Shown here: piece by piece, positions 6,901 to 13,746 of the stretch | How the letters are laid out: the number at the start of each line of letters is the position of its first letter | Position numbering within the stretch: position 1 is the stretch's first letter | Source: Comamonadaceae bacterium UBA2334 | Lineage (GTDB): Bacteria; Pseudomonadota; Gammaproteobacteria; Burkholderiales; Burkholderiaceae_C | DNA length: 15,869 nt | Reading direction: 5' to 3' | Assembly: GCA_002344885.1 (NCBI GenBank) | Contig: DDUQ01000105.1 | Coordinates: forward strand, 1 to 15,869 | Made by a program: the position numbers and the translations under genes | Notes under the pieces: generated by a model | Databases searched by the model: none | Told to the model about the DNA's origin: nothing | Seen by the model: the letters and a program-made list of their open reading frames with translations, nothing else

Positions 6901-7455
6901 ATGAACACCACCATCAACAGCAACGCCAACATCCGCAGCGCCCAGGTGACTCCTGCAGCCGAAGTGGCTGCATTGCGCGGTGTAGGGCAGCAGGCAGGTA
7001 ACAGCCGGCAGGTACAGGATGATGCCGGTCGGTCGGCATCGGCGGTGGTGTCCATCAACCAGGCAGCGCGCCAGCGTGCCAGCGCAGAAGCGTCTGGCGA
7101 GTCGGGTCGTGTGTCCGGCTCGTCCGTGGGTGCTGCGCCCAACCGTTTGCCGGTCAATGTCTCGGCCGCGCTGCGGGCATACGAATCTGCGCAGCAGACC
7201 CCCGCCAATACCGCCTCCAGCCAGTCGCAGCGTGGGCAGGCGGCTCAGGTCAGCCGCAGCACCTCGGCATCCAACGACCCCACGGGTGCGAACAATGCCG
7301 AGCGGACCAGGCCCACGCGTGCCAGTGACGATGAGTCGGCCCAACTGGCGCAGGCCGCACAAGCACGCCAGCAGCGCGACGCAGCGGCCAACCTGCAAAG
7401 CGGTGCCGCCAACGCCTTGCGCGCGGGCAACCAGTCTGCGCGAGTGGTGTCCTGA
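6901..7455 (+). CDS. Hypothetical Ala/Ser/Gln-rich disordered protein, 184 residues
   Basis: I do not recognise this protein. It is dominated by Ala, Ser, Gln, Asn and Arg, with one Tyr, no Phe, no Trp and no Cys, and no signal peptide or membrane segment, so most of it is probably disordered. A short helix-prone stretch (NRLPVNVSAALRAYESAQQT) lies in the middle, and an Ala/Gln/Arg segment lies near the end. The ATG at 6901 is chosen for the good AAAAGGT ribosome binding site 6 bases before it; an upstream ATG at 6880 is in frame but has no such site. It follows the gene at 6453 by 25 bases and is probably in one transcript with it. Composition recalls secreted, filament-associated or linker-type proteins, but this is not a family assignment. 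Confidence 0.65.
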   Translation: MNTTINSNANIRSAQVTPAAEVAALRGVGQQAGNSRQVQDDAGRSASAVVSINQAARQRASAEASGESGRVSGSSVGAAPNRLPVNVSAALRAYESAQQTPANTASSQSQRGQAAQVSRSTSASNDPTGANNAERTRPTRASDDESAQLAQAAQARQQRDAAANLQSGAANALRAGNQSARVVS

Positions 7456-7468
7456 CGCTTCCGCTGAT

Positions 7469-7491
7469 CGGCTGGTCGGTTGGCAGCCGAC
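7469..7491 (+). terminator. Possible hairpin after the hypothetical gene pair
   Basis: CGGCTG (7469-7474) pairs with CAGCCG (7484-7489) around 9 bases; an alternative stem is GTCGG with CCGAC. It begins 14 bases after the stop codon at 7455. No T-run follows, so intrinsic termination is doubtful. Confidence 0.3.
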
Positions 7492-7738
7492 GGATACTTG
7501 GCACGGCCTGATTGCACGCAAGTTCGTGCAGGCATTTCAGACTGTCTTCGGGTGCGTACTTTGCCCTTGAACGTCCATCACCCTGGCATGCCGGACATTC
7601 GTGAGACGTCTCTTTGTGTGTACTGAACTGGTTCATACTCTGACCTGTACCCAGACTGCCAGAGCGGCATGAACAGTTTCTCGGCTCGAGCGGCTGCCGC
7701 TCAGGCAGCAACTTGATGGGTTTGCCTCCCAATATTGA

Positions 7739-7796
7739 ATAAAAAATTTGCTTTCAGCGCTTTTATTTATTCGTTCTATTGCTTCTGTTTTTGAGT
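7739..7796. repeat. AT-rich element resembling a Comamonadaceae intergenic palindromic repeat
   Basis: An AT-rich island in GC-rich DNA with the order: A-run, TTGCTTTCAGCGCTTTTATTTATT, a short gap, TTGCTTCTGTTTTTGAG. From memory this resembles a degenerate copy of a palindromic element common between genes in Comamonadaceae, whose arms contain AGCTTCTAGCGCTT and its complement. The right arm here is badly decayed. It could instead simply be an AT-rich upstream activating sequence. Family resemblance is recalled, not searched. Confidence 0.3.
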
Positions 7797-7880
7797 TTAT
7801 CAATTGTTCATCCAGTTTGGCTGAGTTGCCCTCAGCTGTGCCAAGTCATCGGTGACAATGTTCTGCAATCGCTCGATGTG

Positions 7881-7894
7881 TTGATCTGGATCAG
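7881..7894. promoter_or_regulatory. FNR/ANR-type binding site 1
   Basis: TTGAT-CTGG-ATCAG matches the FNR-family consensus TTGAT-N4-ATCAA at 9 of 10 specified positions. It lies 61 bases upstream of the first chemotaxis gene, 41 bp centre to centre from site 2. An activating position is possible, but the transcription start is not known. Confidence 0.5.
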
Positions 7895-7921
7895 GGACAG
7901 GGGTCAGGGATTCAGGCAGCA

Positions 7922-7935
7922 TTGATAAAAATCAA
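7922..7935. promoter_or_regulatory. FNR/ANR-type binding site 2 (perfect consensus)
   Basis: TTGAT-AAAA-ATCAA is a perfect match to TTGAT-N4-ATCAA, and the dyad extends one base pair further on each side (7921-7936). It ends 6 bases before the ATG at 7942 and overlaps the best -10-like sequence (GATAAA, 7924-7929). A factor bound here would more likely repress, while site 1 would be better placed to activate. Confidence 0.55.
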
Positions 7936-7941
7936 TTCGTC

Positions 7942-9093
7942 ATGATCGTTATTCAACGTTACAAAAAGCCGTTTTGGGTCTGCAGTGCCTTGGGCCTGCT
8001 TGGTGGCGTGGGTGTGTTGGTCGCTGCCGGGTTGACCTGGTTGGCGGGCGTGCTGGCCATCGGTTTGTCGATCGCCGGATTCGCATTGGGTCTGTGGATC
8101 GTCAATCTGCTGAAACAAAATGCAGCCGAGACCCAACGTTACGTGGCGGGTCAGACATCTTTTGTCGCTGAGGTGGTGCCCATCTGGAAGGGGCATCTTG
8201 ACACCTCACGCGAGCAGATGGAAACGGCGGTCAATGCACTGACGGAAGAGTTCGGCGGCCTTGTGGACAAAATCGATGCCACCATCCAGGCCACTTCGTT
8301 GGAAACCGACAGCGTCGAGAACGGAGAAGGCGGCTTGGTCGGCATGTTCAGCCGGAGCGAAACACAGTTGCATGACCTGGTGGCGGTACAGGCAGATGCC
8401 ACCGCCCGCATGGACACCATGGTCGAAAAAGTGCAGGGCTTGGACCGGTTCATTGTCGAGTTGCAAACCATGGCCCGGGATGTGGATCGCATCGCCCAAC
8501 AAACCAATCTGCTGGCGCTGAACGCAGCCATCGAAGCCGCCCGTGCCGGCGAAATGGGCCGTGGCTTTGCGGTGGTCGCCAAAGAGTTCCGCATGCTGTC
8601 CAACCAGTCGGGTGAGACGGGACGCCGCATCGGTGAAAAAGTCAAAATCATCAGCGGAGCCATCCTGGAGACCTGTCAGGTGGTCAAGGGCTCTGTCAAG
8701 CAGGAAGAAGACTCGCTGGCCGCTTCACAGGCCGTGATTGCCAAGGTCATCGGTGACTTCAAAACGGTCATTGACACCTTCCAGCGCGCCAGCGACACGC
8801 TCAAGATGGAGAGCATGGGCATTCAGGGGCAGGTCAACAATGCGCTGGTGGAGTTTCAGTTCCAGGACCGCGTGAGCCAGATCATGACTCAGGTCATCAA
8901 GAACATGGAAATGATGCCCAAGGTTCTGAAGGATGGCGAGCAAACGTATGCCGACACCGGCAACTTGAGCGTGGCCGATCCTCAGTTGCTCTTGAGTGAA
9001 CTGAAAAAAACCTACGTCATGGCCGACCAGCACATCATCCATCAGGGTGGCAAGGTCGACCAGGCCAAATCTTCTGACATCAGCTTTTTCTGA
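7942..9093 (+). CDS. Short MCP-like protein with CheZ-like C-terminal motif
   Basis: A 383-residue chemoreceptor-like protein. Residues about 11-52 form two back-to-back membrane segments with almost no periplasmic loop. There is no HAMP domain or external sensor, and the rest is a cytoplasmic helical domain. The conserved receptor tip that contacts CheA and CheW is clear at about 185-225 (IAQQTNLLALNAAIEAARAG, then GRGFAVVAKEFRML). Near the C-terminus a helix reads FQFQDRVSQIMTQVIK, with D309 and Q313 spaced as in the catalytic FQD-xxx-Q of CheZ, the CheY-P phosphatase. A phosphatase role is inference. The C-terminus (SSDISFF) does not fit the CheR-tethering pentapeptide. It is the first gene of the operon, 11 bases before cheY, and an FNR-type dyad lies directly before its start. 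What it senses, perhaps a membrane or redox state, is unknown. Confidence 0.88.
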   Translation: MIVIQRYKKPFWVCSALGLLGGVGVLVAAGLTWLAGVLAIGLSIAGFALGLWIVNLLKQNAAETQRYVAGQTSFVAEVVPIWKGHLDTSREQMETAVNALTEEFGGLVDKIDATIQATSLETDSVENGEGGLVGMFSRSETQLHDLVAVQADATARMDTMVEKVQGLDRFIVELQTMARDVDRIAQQTNLLALNAAIEAARAGEMGRGFAVVAKEFRMLSNQSGETGRRIGEKVKIISGAILETCQVVKGSVKQEEDSLAASQAVIAKVIGDFKTVIDTFQRASDTLKMESMGIQGQVNNALVEFQFQDRVSQIMTQVIKNMEMMPKVLKDGEQTYADTGNLSVADPQLLLSELKKTYVMADQHIIHQGGKVDQAKSSDISFF

Positions 9094-9104
9094 AGGGTTG
9101 GGAC

Positions 9105-9473
9105 ATGAGCAAAACTGTGATGATCGTTGACGACTCCGCCTCCGTACGCAGGGTGGTGGGCATTGCGCTCAAGGGAGCTGGATACACCGTGATCGAGGGT
9201 TCAGATGGCAGGGATGCGCTTGCCAAACTGACCGGGCAAAAAGTGCACCTCATCATCAGTGACGTGAACATGCCCAACATGGACGGCATCTCGTTCCTGA
9301 AGGCGGTCAAGCAGCTGCCTGCCTACCGGTTCACCCCGGTCATCATGCTGACGACCGAGTCTGAAGAGTCCAAGAAGCGCGAAGGTCAGGCTGCCGGCGC
9401 AAAAGCTTGGGTGGTCAAGCCGTTTCAGCCCGAACAGCTCATCGGTGCGGTTCAGCGCCTGTGCCTGCCATGA
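9105..9473 (+). CDS. cheY: CheY-like response regulator
   Basis: A single-domain receiver of 122 residues that accepts phosphate from CheA and, in the standard pathway, binds the flagellar switch. The acidic pair is D9-D10, the phosphoacceptor is D53 (SDVNMPNMDG), the switch Thr is T83 and the conserved Lys is K105 (VVKPF). The residue three before that Lys is W102, where E. coli CheY has the switch residue Tyr106, an aromatic replacement. It has no output domain. A GGG-rich ribosome binding site precedes the ATG, and the gene's stop overlaps the next start as ATGA. Its position between a CheZ-like MCP and cheA makes it the likely main output of this pathway. Confidence 0.93.
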   Translation: MSKTVMIVDDSASVRRVVGIALKGAGYTVIEGSDGRDALAKLTGQKVHLIISDVNMPNMDGISFLKAVKQLPAYRFTPVIMLTTESEESKKREGQAAGAKAWVVKPFQPEQLIGAVQRLCLP

Positions 9474-9802
9474 GCAACGCGCACACCCTTCGCATAGAAG
9501 GTGAACTGACCATCTTCCGTGCGACCGAACTCAAACCTGTGCTGTTTGCCGATCCGCCGGCGACCGAAATAGATTTGTCAGGCGTCACTGAAATGGACAG
9601 CGCCGGTCTCCAATTGTTGATGCTGGCCAAAAAAACGGCTGTGGCACAAGGCCGGGAACTGCACCTGACTGGCCACAGCGAGGCAGTGGTCGATGTGTTC
9701 GAACTGCTCAATGTGGCGGCCTATTTTGGCGACCCCATGGTCATGGAGTCACGTTCGCGGTCAGCATCGGGTGGCGCAGCAAGGAGTTCCGATGGATCTT
9801 GA
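9470..9802 (+). CDS. STAS-domain protein (SpoIIAA/anti-sigma antagonist fold)
   Basis: A 110-residue protein that is almost entirely one STAS domain. The hallmark (TEIDLSGVTEMDSAGLQLLM) places S44 at the position phosphorylated in SpoIIAA-type antagonists. About 20 residues of Ser/Gly/Arg-rich tail follow. It starts within the cheY stop codon (ATGA) and its last 11 bases overlap cheA, so translation of the three genes is probably coupled. Small STAS proteins occur in some chemosensory operons, but their role is poorly defined. A partner-switch or scaffold function is possible. No kinase or phosphatase of the SpoIIAB/SpoIIE type is seen in the window. Confidence 0.88.
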   Translation: MSNAHTLRIEGELTIFRATELKPVLFADPPATEIDLSGVTEMDSAGLQLLMLAKKTAVAQGRELHLTGHSEAVVDVFELLNVAAYFGDPMVMESRSRSASGGAARSSDGS

Positions 9803-11966
9803 TGAAGCCCTCCAGCTGTTCATCGTCGAATGCGGTGAGCTGCTCGAAGACATGGAAACGGCGCTGTTGGCTGTCGAACAGGCAGACGACAAAAGCGAAA
9901 TGATCAATGCCGTGTTCCGCGCTGCCCACACCATCAAGGGTTCGTCCGGGTTGTTCAGCCTCGATCACATCGTGGCGTTCACCCATGTGGTCGAAAGTGT
10001 GCTGGACCGCGTGCGAGGCGGCAAGCTCGAACTCAATGACAAGCTGGTGGCGCTGCTGCTGGCCTGTGGCGACCACATGCGTGCCCTGGTCGACGGCGTG
10101 GCCGCTGGCGAGCAGGGCGGTACGCCTGCGCTAGCGCAGGCGGGTGAACCCCTGGTGGCCGATTTGCGGTCGTATCTCAACGGGACAGCGGTGCCGGCGC
10201 ATCAGGTGGTGGTGGCCGATCAGGCGGTCGAGGCCGATCCTGTGCGGCGGATTAATGGCGCGCAGGTCGATGCCGATCACTGGCACATTTCGGTTCGGTT
10301 CGGGCCCGATGTACTGCGCAACGGCATGGATCCGCTGTCGTTCATACGCTACCTCGGCACGCTGGGTCAGATCACGGCAATAGCCACTGTGGCCGATGCG
10401 CTGCCCGATGTGGCGGCCATGGACCCGGAAACCTGTTACCTCGGGTTTGAAATGGCCTTCAAGGGCAGCGTCGACAAATCGGCCATCGAGCAGGTGTTCG
10501 AGTTTGTCCGCGAAGACAGCCAACTCTTCATCCTGCCGCCACACAGCCTGGTGTCCGAGTACGTCAAGCTGCTGGAGCAGCAGCAAGGCGACGCGGCCCG
10601 TTTGGGCGAGATGCTGGTGCGGTGTGGCACGCTCACCCGCCAGGAGCTGGACACCGCGCTGAACGAGCAGGTGGCCACGCCGTCCACCCCCATTGGCACC
10701 ATTCTGGTCACGCAGGGGTCTGTCCAGCCGGAGGTGGTGGAGGCGGCGCTACAGAAGCAAAAGCAAACCAAAGAGACCGTCGTTGCGGAAAGCCGCTCCA
10801 TTCGTGTGGATGCCGACAAGCTCGATCAGCTCATCAACCTAGTGGGCGAGCTCATCATCGCTGGCGCCAACGTCAACATGATTGCGCACCGGGCCAAGGT
10901 GGTCGAGCTGGAGGAAAGCACGTCCAAGCTGTCCACGCTGGTGGAAGAGGTGCGCGACAGTGCGTTGCAGCTGCGCATGGTCAAAATCGGCGCGACGTTC
11001 AACCGCTTCCAGCGGGTGGTGCACGACGTGTCGCGCGAGCTGGGCAAGGACATTGCGCTGGTCATCAGCGGCGAAGACACCGAGCTCGACAAAACCGTGG
11101 TCGAAAAAATCGGTGACCCGCTGATGCACCTGGTGCGCAACTCGATGGACCATGGCATCGAACCTGCTGACATACGGGTGACCCGTGGCAAGCCCCAGCA
11201 AGGCACGCTCCGCCTGAACGCATTCCACGACTCCGGTGCCATCGTCATCACCGTCGAAGACGACGGGGGCGGCCTGAAGCGTGACAAAATTCTGGCCAAG
11301 GCCATTGAGCGTGGGTTGGTCGAGCCGGGTCACAACCTGTCTGATGCCGAGGTGTATGCCCTGGTGTTCGAGCCCGGGTTTTCCACCGCCGAAAAGGTGT
11401 CCAACCTGTCGGGCCGCGGTGTGGGCATGGACGTGGTCAAGCGCAACATCACGGCCCTGCGTGGCACGGTCAGCATGAGCAGCGAAGAAGGCGTGGGCAC
11501 CACCGTCACGGTCAAGTTGCCCCTCACGCTGGCCATCATCGACGGCTTCCTCGTCGGTGTGGACAAAGCGGTGTATGCCATTCCGCTCGACATGATCGAA
11601 GAATGCGTGGCGTTTTCGGCCGAGCCCGGTCATGACTACACCAACCTGCGGGGCGAGGTGTTGCCGTTCATCCGCTTGAGGGAACTGTTTGGCATCCCTG
11701 GCAAGGCGGCCAAGGGCGAGAACATTGTCGTGCTCAAACACGGTGACCAGCGAGCCGGCCTCGTGGTGGACAACCTGCTGGGCGAGTTCCAGACCGTCAT
11801 CAAGCCCTTGGGCAAGATGTTTGCGCAGGTCAAGTGCGTCAGCGGCTCCACCATTCTGGGCAGTGGCGATGTGGCGCTCATTCTGGATGTGCCTTCCCTG
11901 GTGCGTCAGGCCATGGACAAGAGCGGCTCGGTTGCACGGCAAAGGCTTGAGTTGGCACGAGTTTGA
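9792..11966 (+). CDS. cheA: Chemotaxis histidine kinase CheA with tandem MshEN-like repeats
   Basis: A 724-residue sensor kinase that couples receptor state to CheY and CheB phosphorylation. P1/Hpt: phosphorylated H46 in FRAAHTIKGSSGLF. P2-like domain (about 160-250): a ferredoxin-like region beginning WHISVRFGPDVLRNGMDPL. Residues 270-293 and 300-323 are two 24-residue repeats (RLGEMLVRCGTLTRQELDTA... and PIGTILVTQGSVQPEVVEAA...) that match the MshEN c-di-GMP-binding motif. P3 dimerization starts near 336. P4 ATPase: N450 in HLVRNSMDHGIE, D491 in VEDDGGGL, and GRGVGMDVV from 541. P5 CheW-like from about 578. The start ATG at 9792 has an AAGGAG site; a longer reading from 9693 would overlap the STAS gene extensively. 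Kinase function is certain from motifs; c-di-GMP input is an inference. Confidence 0.95.
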   Translation: MDLDEALQLFIVECGELLEDMETALLAVEQADDKSEMINAVFRAAHTIKGSSGLFSLDHIVAFTHVVESVLDRVRGGKLELNDKLVALLLACGDHMRALVDGVAAGEQGGTPALAQAGEPLVADLRSYLNGTAVPAHQVVVADQAVEADPVRRINGAQVDADHWHISVRFGPDVLRNGMDPLSFIRYLGTLGQITAIATVADALPDVAAMDPETCYLGFEMAFKGSVDKSAIEQVFEFVREDSQLFILPPHSLVSEYVKLLEQQQGDAARLGEMLVRCGTLTRQELDTALNEQVATPSTPIGTILVTQGSVQPEVVEAALQKQKQTKETVVAESRSIRVDADKLDQLINLVGELIIAGANVNMIAHRAKVVELEESTSKLSTLVEEVRDSALQLRMVKIGATFNRFQRVVHDVSRELGKDIALVISGEDTELDKTVVEKIGDPLMHLVRNSMDHGIEPADIRVTRGKPQQGTLRLNAFHDSGAIVITVEDDGGGLKRDKILAKAIERGLVEPGHNLSDAEVYALVFEPGFSTAEKVSNLSGRGVGMDVVKRNITALRGTVSMSSEEGVGTTVTVKLPLTLAIIDGFLVGVDKAVYAIPLDMIEECVAFSAEPGHDYTNLRGEVLPFIRLRELFGIPGKAAKGENIVVLKHGDQRAGLVVDNLLGEFQTVIKPLGKMFAQVKCVSGSTILGSGDVALILDVPSLVRQAMDKSGSVARQRLELARV

Positions 11967-12005
11967 GGGCACTCGGGCCGATGCATTCGGGCAGGGTTCG
12001 AAAGG

Positions 12006-12044
12006 GGTTGAATGCCTGGTGCGTTCAACCGAGTCAGTTTTTTT
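12006..12044 (+). terminator. Hairpin with T-run between cheA and mcp
   Basis: GGTTGAA (12006-12012) and TTCAACC (12024-12030) form a perfect 7-bp stem with an 11-base loop. Seven bases later comes a run of seven T (12038-12044). It lies in the 98-bp gap between cheA and the receptor gene, inside the operon. The stem is modest and the T-run is offset, so partial termination or attenuation is more likely than a full stop. Confidence 0.5.
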
Positions 12045-12064
12045 GTTGTTGAGAGGGTTCAGAC

Positions 12065-13735
12065 ATGTTTGCAAATATGAAATTAGCCGTCCGGCTCGGC
12101 CTGGGTTTCGCTGCGACCCTGCTGTTGCTGGTCATCATCTCCGTTGTCAGCTACACGAGGTTGAACACGCTGAACCGGGAAATAGAAGACCTGGTAAATG
12201 ACAAATACCCCAAAACCATAGACGCGATAGATGTCATCCGGGCCATGAACCAGGTGGCACAGATCAACCGTAACCTGTTGCTGGTCACCGACCCCAATGA
12301 AATCAAGAGTCAGGTGTCGCGGATGACCGAGCAGCGCAAGATCATCACAGACAACATCAATTCGCTGGAATCGAGAATCACTTCCGACGAAGGCAAAAAA
12401 TTGCTCAGAGTGATGAATGACACGCGAGCGGTATATGTATCGACGCTGGAAAAATTCCTGGCGCACGTCCAAAGCAACGAACGCGACGCGGCGTTCAAGT
12501 TGTTGTACGGAGACATGCGCCCAGCGACGGATGCCTACCTGAAGGCTATTCGCGGGTTGATCGATTTTCAGGATGAGTTGATGAAAAAGACCGGCAAGGA
12601 TGCCGATGCTTTGGCCAACGCCACCCAAACATTGATCATGGTCCTGGGAAGCATTGCTGCCTTCCTGTCTGCTTTGTTGGGTTGGATCATCACTCGCAGC
12701 GTGATGAAGCAGATCGGCGGGGAACCCGACTACGCCCGCGACATGGTGACCCGCTTGGCCGACGGTGACCTGACCATGACCATCGAGGTTGATGCCAAAG
12801 ACAAGTCCAGCCTGCTGTTTGCCATGAAGGGCATGGTCGAAAAGCTCAGTGAGGTGGTGACAGACGTCAACAGCGGGGCCGAGGCTCTGGCCGGCGCATC
12901 TGAAGAGGTGAGCGCCACCGCACAGTCTCTGTCGCAGGCGGCCAGCGAGCAGGCTGCGGGTGTGGAAGAGACCAGTGCGTCCATCGAACAGATGACCTCC
13001 AGCATCGCCCAGAACACCGAAAACGCCAAGATCACCGACGGCATGGCCAGCAAGGCTGCCCGCGATGCTGCCGACGGTGGCGAGGCGGTGGAGGCCACCG
13101 TCACGGCCATGAAGCAGATTGCCCAGAAGATCGGCATCATCGACGACATTGCCGCTCAGACCAATCTGCTCGCGCTGAACGCCGCCATCGAAGCCGCCCG
13201 TGCCGGCGAGCATGGCAAGGGCTTTGCCGTGGTGGCCGCAGAGGTGCGCAAGCTGGCCGAACGCAGCCAGGTCGCCGCACAGGAAATCGGCGAAGTGGCC
13301 AGCAGCAGTGTCGAACTGGCCGAGAAAGCCGGCAAGTTGCTGGCTGAAATCGTGCCCAACATCCGCAAAACATCCGATCTGGTGCAAGAAATCACGGCAG
13401 CCTCGACCGAACAGTCGTCCGGCGTGGGGCAGATCAACTCTGCCGTGAGCCAGTTGAACCAGACCACGCAGCAAAATGCGTCCAGCTCGGAAGAACTGGC
13501 CGCCACCGCCGAGGAAATGAGCGGTCAGGCCGAGCAGTTGCAGCAGACCATGGCGTTCTTCAAGTTGGAAGCCGGTGGGCGGCGTGCAGCGGCAGCCCCG
13601 GCCGCACGCAAGGCCAAAGCCAGCGCTCCCCGCGCTGACAACACCGGCCGGGTTGCGCCTGCCAAGGCGTCCGCCAAGATGGTTGCGCAGGCAGGACCAC
13701 AGGATGTGGACGAATCCAAGTTCACCAAGTTCTGA
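12065..13735 (+). CDS. Methyl-accepting chemotaxis protein (4HB ligand domain, HAMP, signalling domain)
   Basis: A 556-residue transmembrane chemoreceptor. TM1 is about 9-30; a periplasmic four-helix-bundle domain occupies about 31-185, where a ligand of unknown identity would bind; TM2 is about 189-212; HAMP is about 213-265. The signalling domain has the CheA/CheW-binding tip near 360-400 (IAAQTNLLALNAAIEAARAGEHGKG). Flanking Gln/Glu-rich helices (TEQSSGVGQINSAVSQ, SSSEELAATAEEMS) are likely methylation and deamidation sites. A linker of about 55 residues, rich in Ala, Lys and Pro, ends in KFTKF (552-556), which fits the x-aromatic-x-x-aromatic consensus of the CheR/CheB tether. The ATG at 12065 follows AGAGGG. 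It is placed between cheA and cheW, so it is probably the dedicated receptor of this pathway. Confidence 0.94.
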   Translation: MFANMKLAVRLGLGFAATLLLLVIISVVSYTRLNTLNREIEDLVNDKYPKTIDAIDVIRAMNQVAQINRNLLLVTDPNEIKSQVSRMTEQRKIITDNINSLESRITSDEGKKLLRVMNDTRAVYVSTLEKFLAHVQSNERDAAFKLLYGDMRPATDAYLKAIRGLIDFQDELMKKTGKDADALANATQTLIMVLGSIAAFLSALLGWIITRSVMKQIGGEPDYARDMVTRLADGDLTMTIEVDAKDKSSLLFAMKGMVEKLSEVVTDVNSGAEALAGASEEVSATAQSLSQAASEQAAGVEETSASIEQMTSSIAQNTENAKITDGMASKAARDAADGGEAVEATVTAMKQIAQKIGIIDDIAAQTNLLALNAAIEAARAGEHGKGFAVVAAEVRKLAERSQVAAQEIGEVASSSVELAEKAGKLLAEIVPNIRKTSDLVQEITAASTEQSSGVGQINSAVSQLNQTTQQNASSSEELAATAEEMSGQAEQLQQTMAFFKLEAGGRRAAAAPAARKAKASAPRADNTGRVAPAKASAKMVAQAGPQDVDESKFTKF

Positions 13736-13746
13736 AGGAGCGAGCC

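Larger units (their letters stand above)
7456..7941. other. 486-bp non-coding region upstream of the chemotaxis operon
   Basis: No convincing gene is seen on either strand. The left part holds small dyads: a hairpin at 7469-7491, GAGACGTCTC at 7603-7612, TGAAC/GTTCA arms at 7624-7635 and GAGCGGC-T-GCCGCTC at 7688-7702. An AT-rich island follows (about 7729-7800). Two FNR-type sites lie at the right end. It is the largest gene-free stretch here and probably carries the regulatory inputs of the che operon. Confidence 0.7.

Noticed and set aside
7499..7515. TGGCACG...TTGC, resembling a sigma54 promoter
   Set aside because: Six bases separate the two elements, not the four that sigma54 needs, so the GG and GC are 14 instead of 12 bases apart.
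7250..7732. Minus-strand open frame with a C-x-x-C-like start, opposite the 6901-7455 gene
   Set aside because: Most of it is antisense and the rest lacks a ribosome binding site; Arg/Cys/Trp-rich, no domain seen.
12065..13735. Near-identical DNA in the tips of the two MCP genes (about 8499-8565 and 13151-13215), considered as a repeat
   Set aside because: This is the universally conserved receptor tip; similarity follows from protein constraint and shared codon use, not from recent duplication of DNA.
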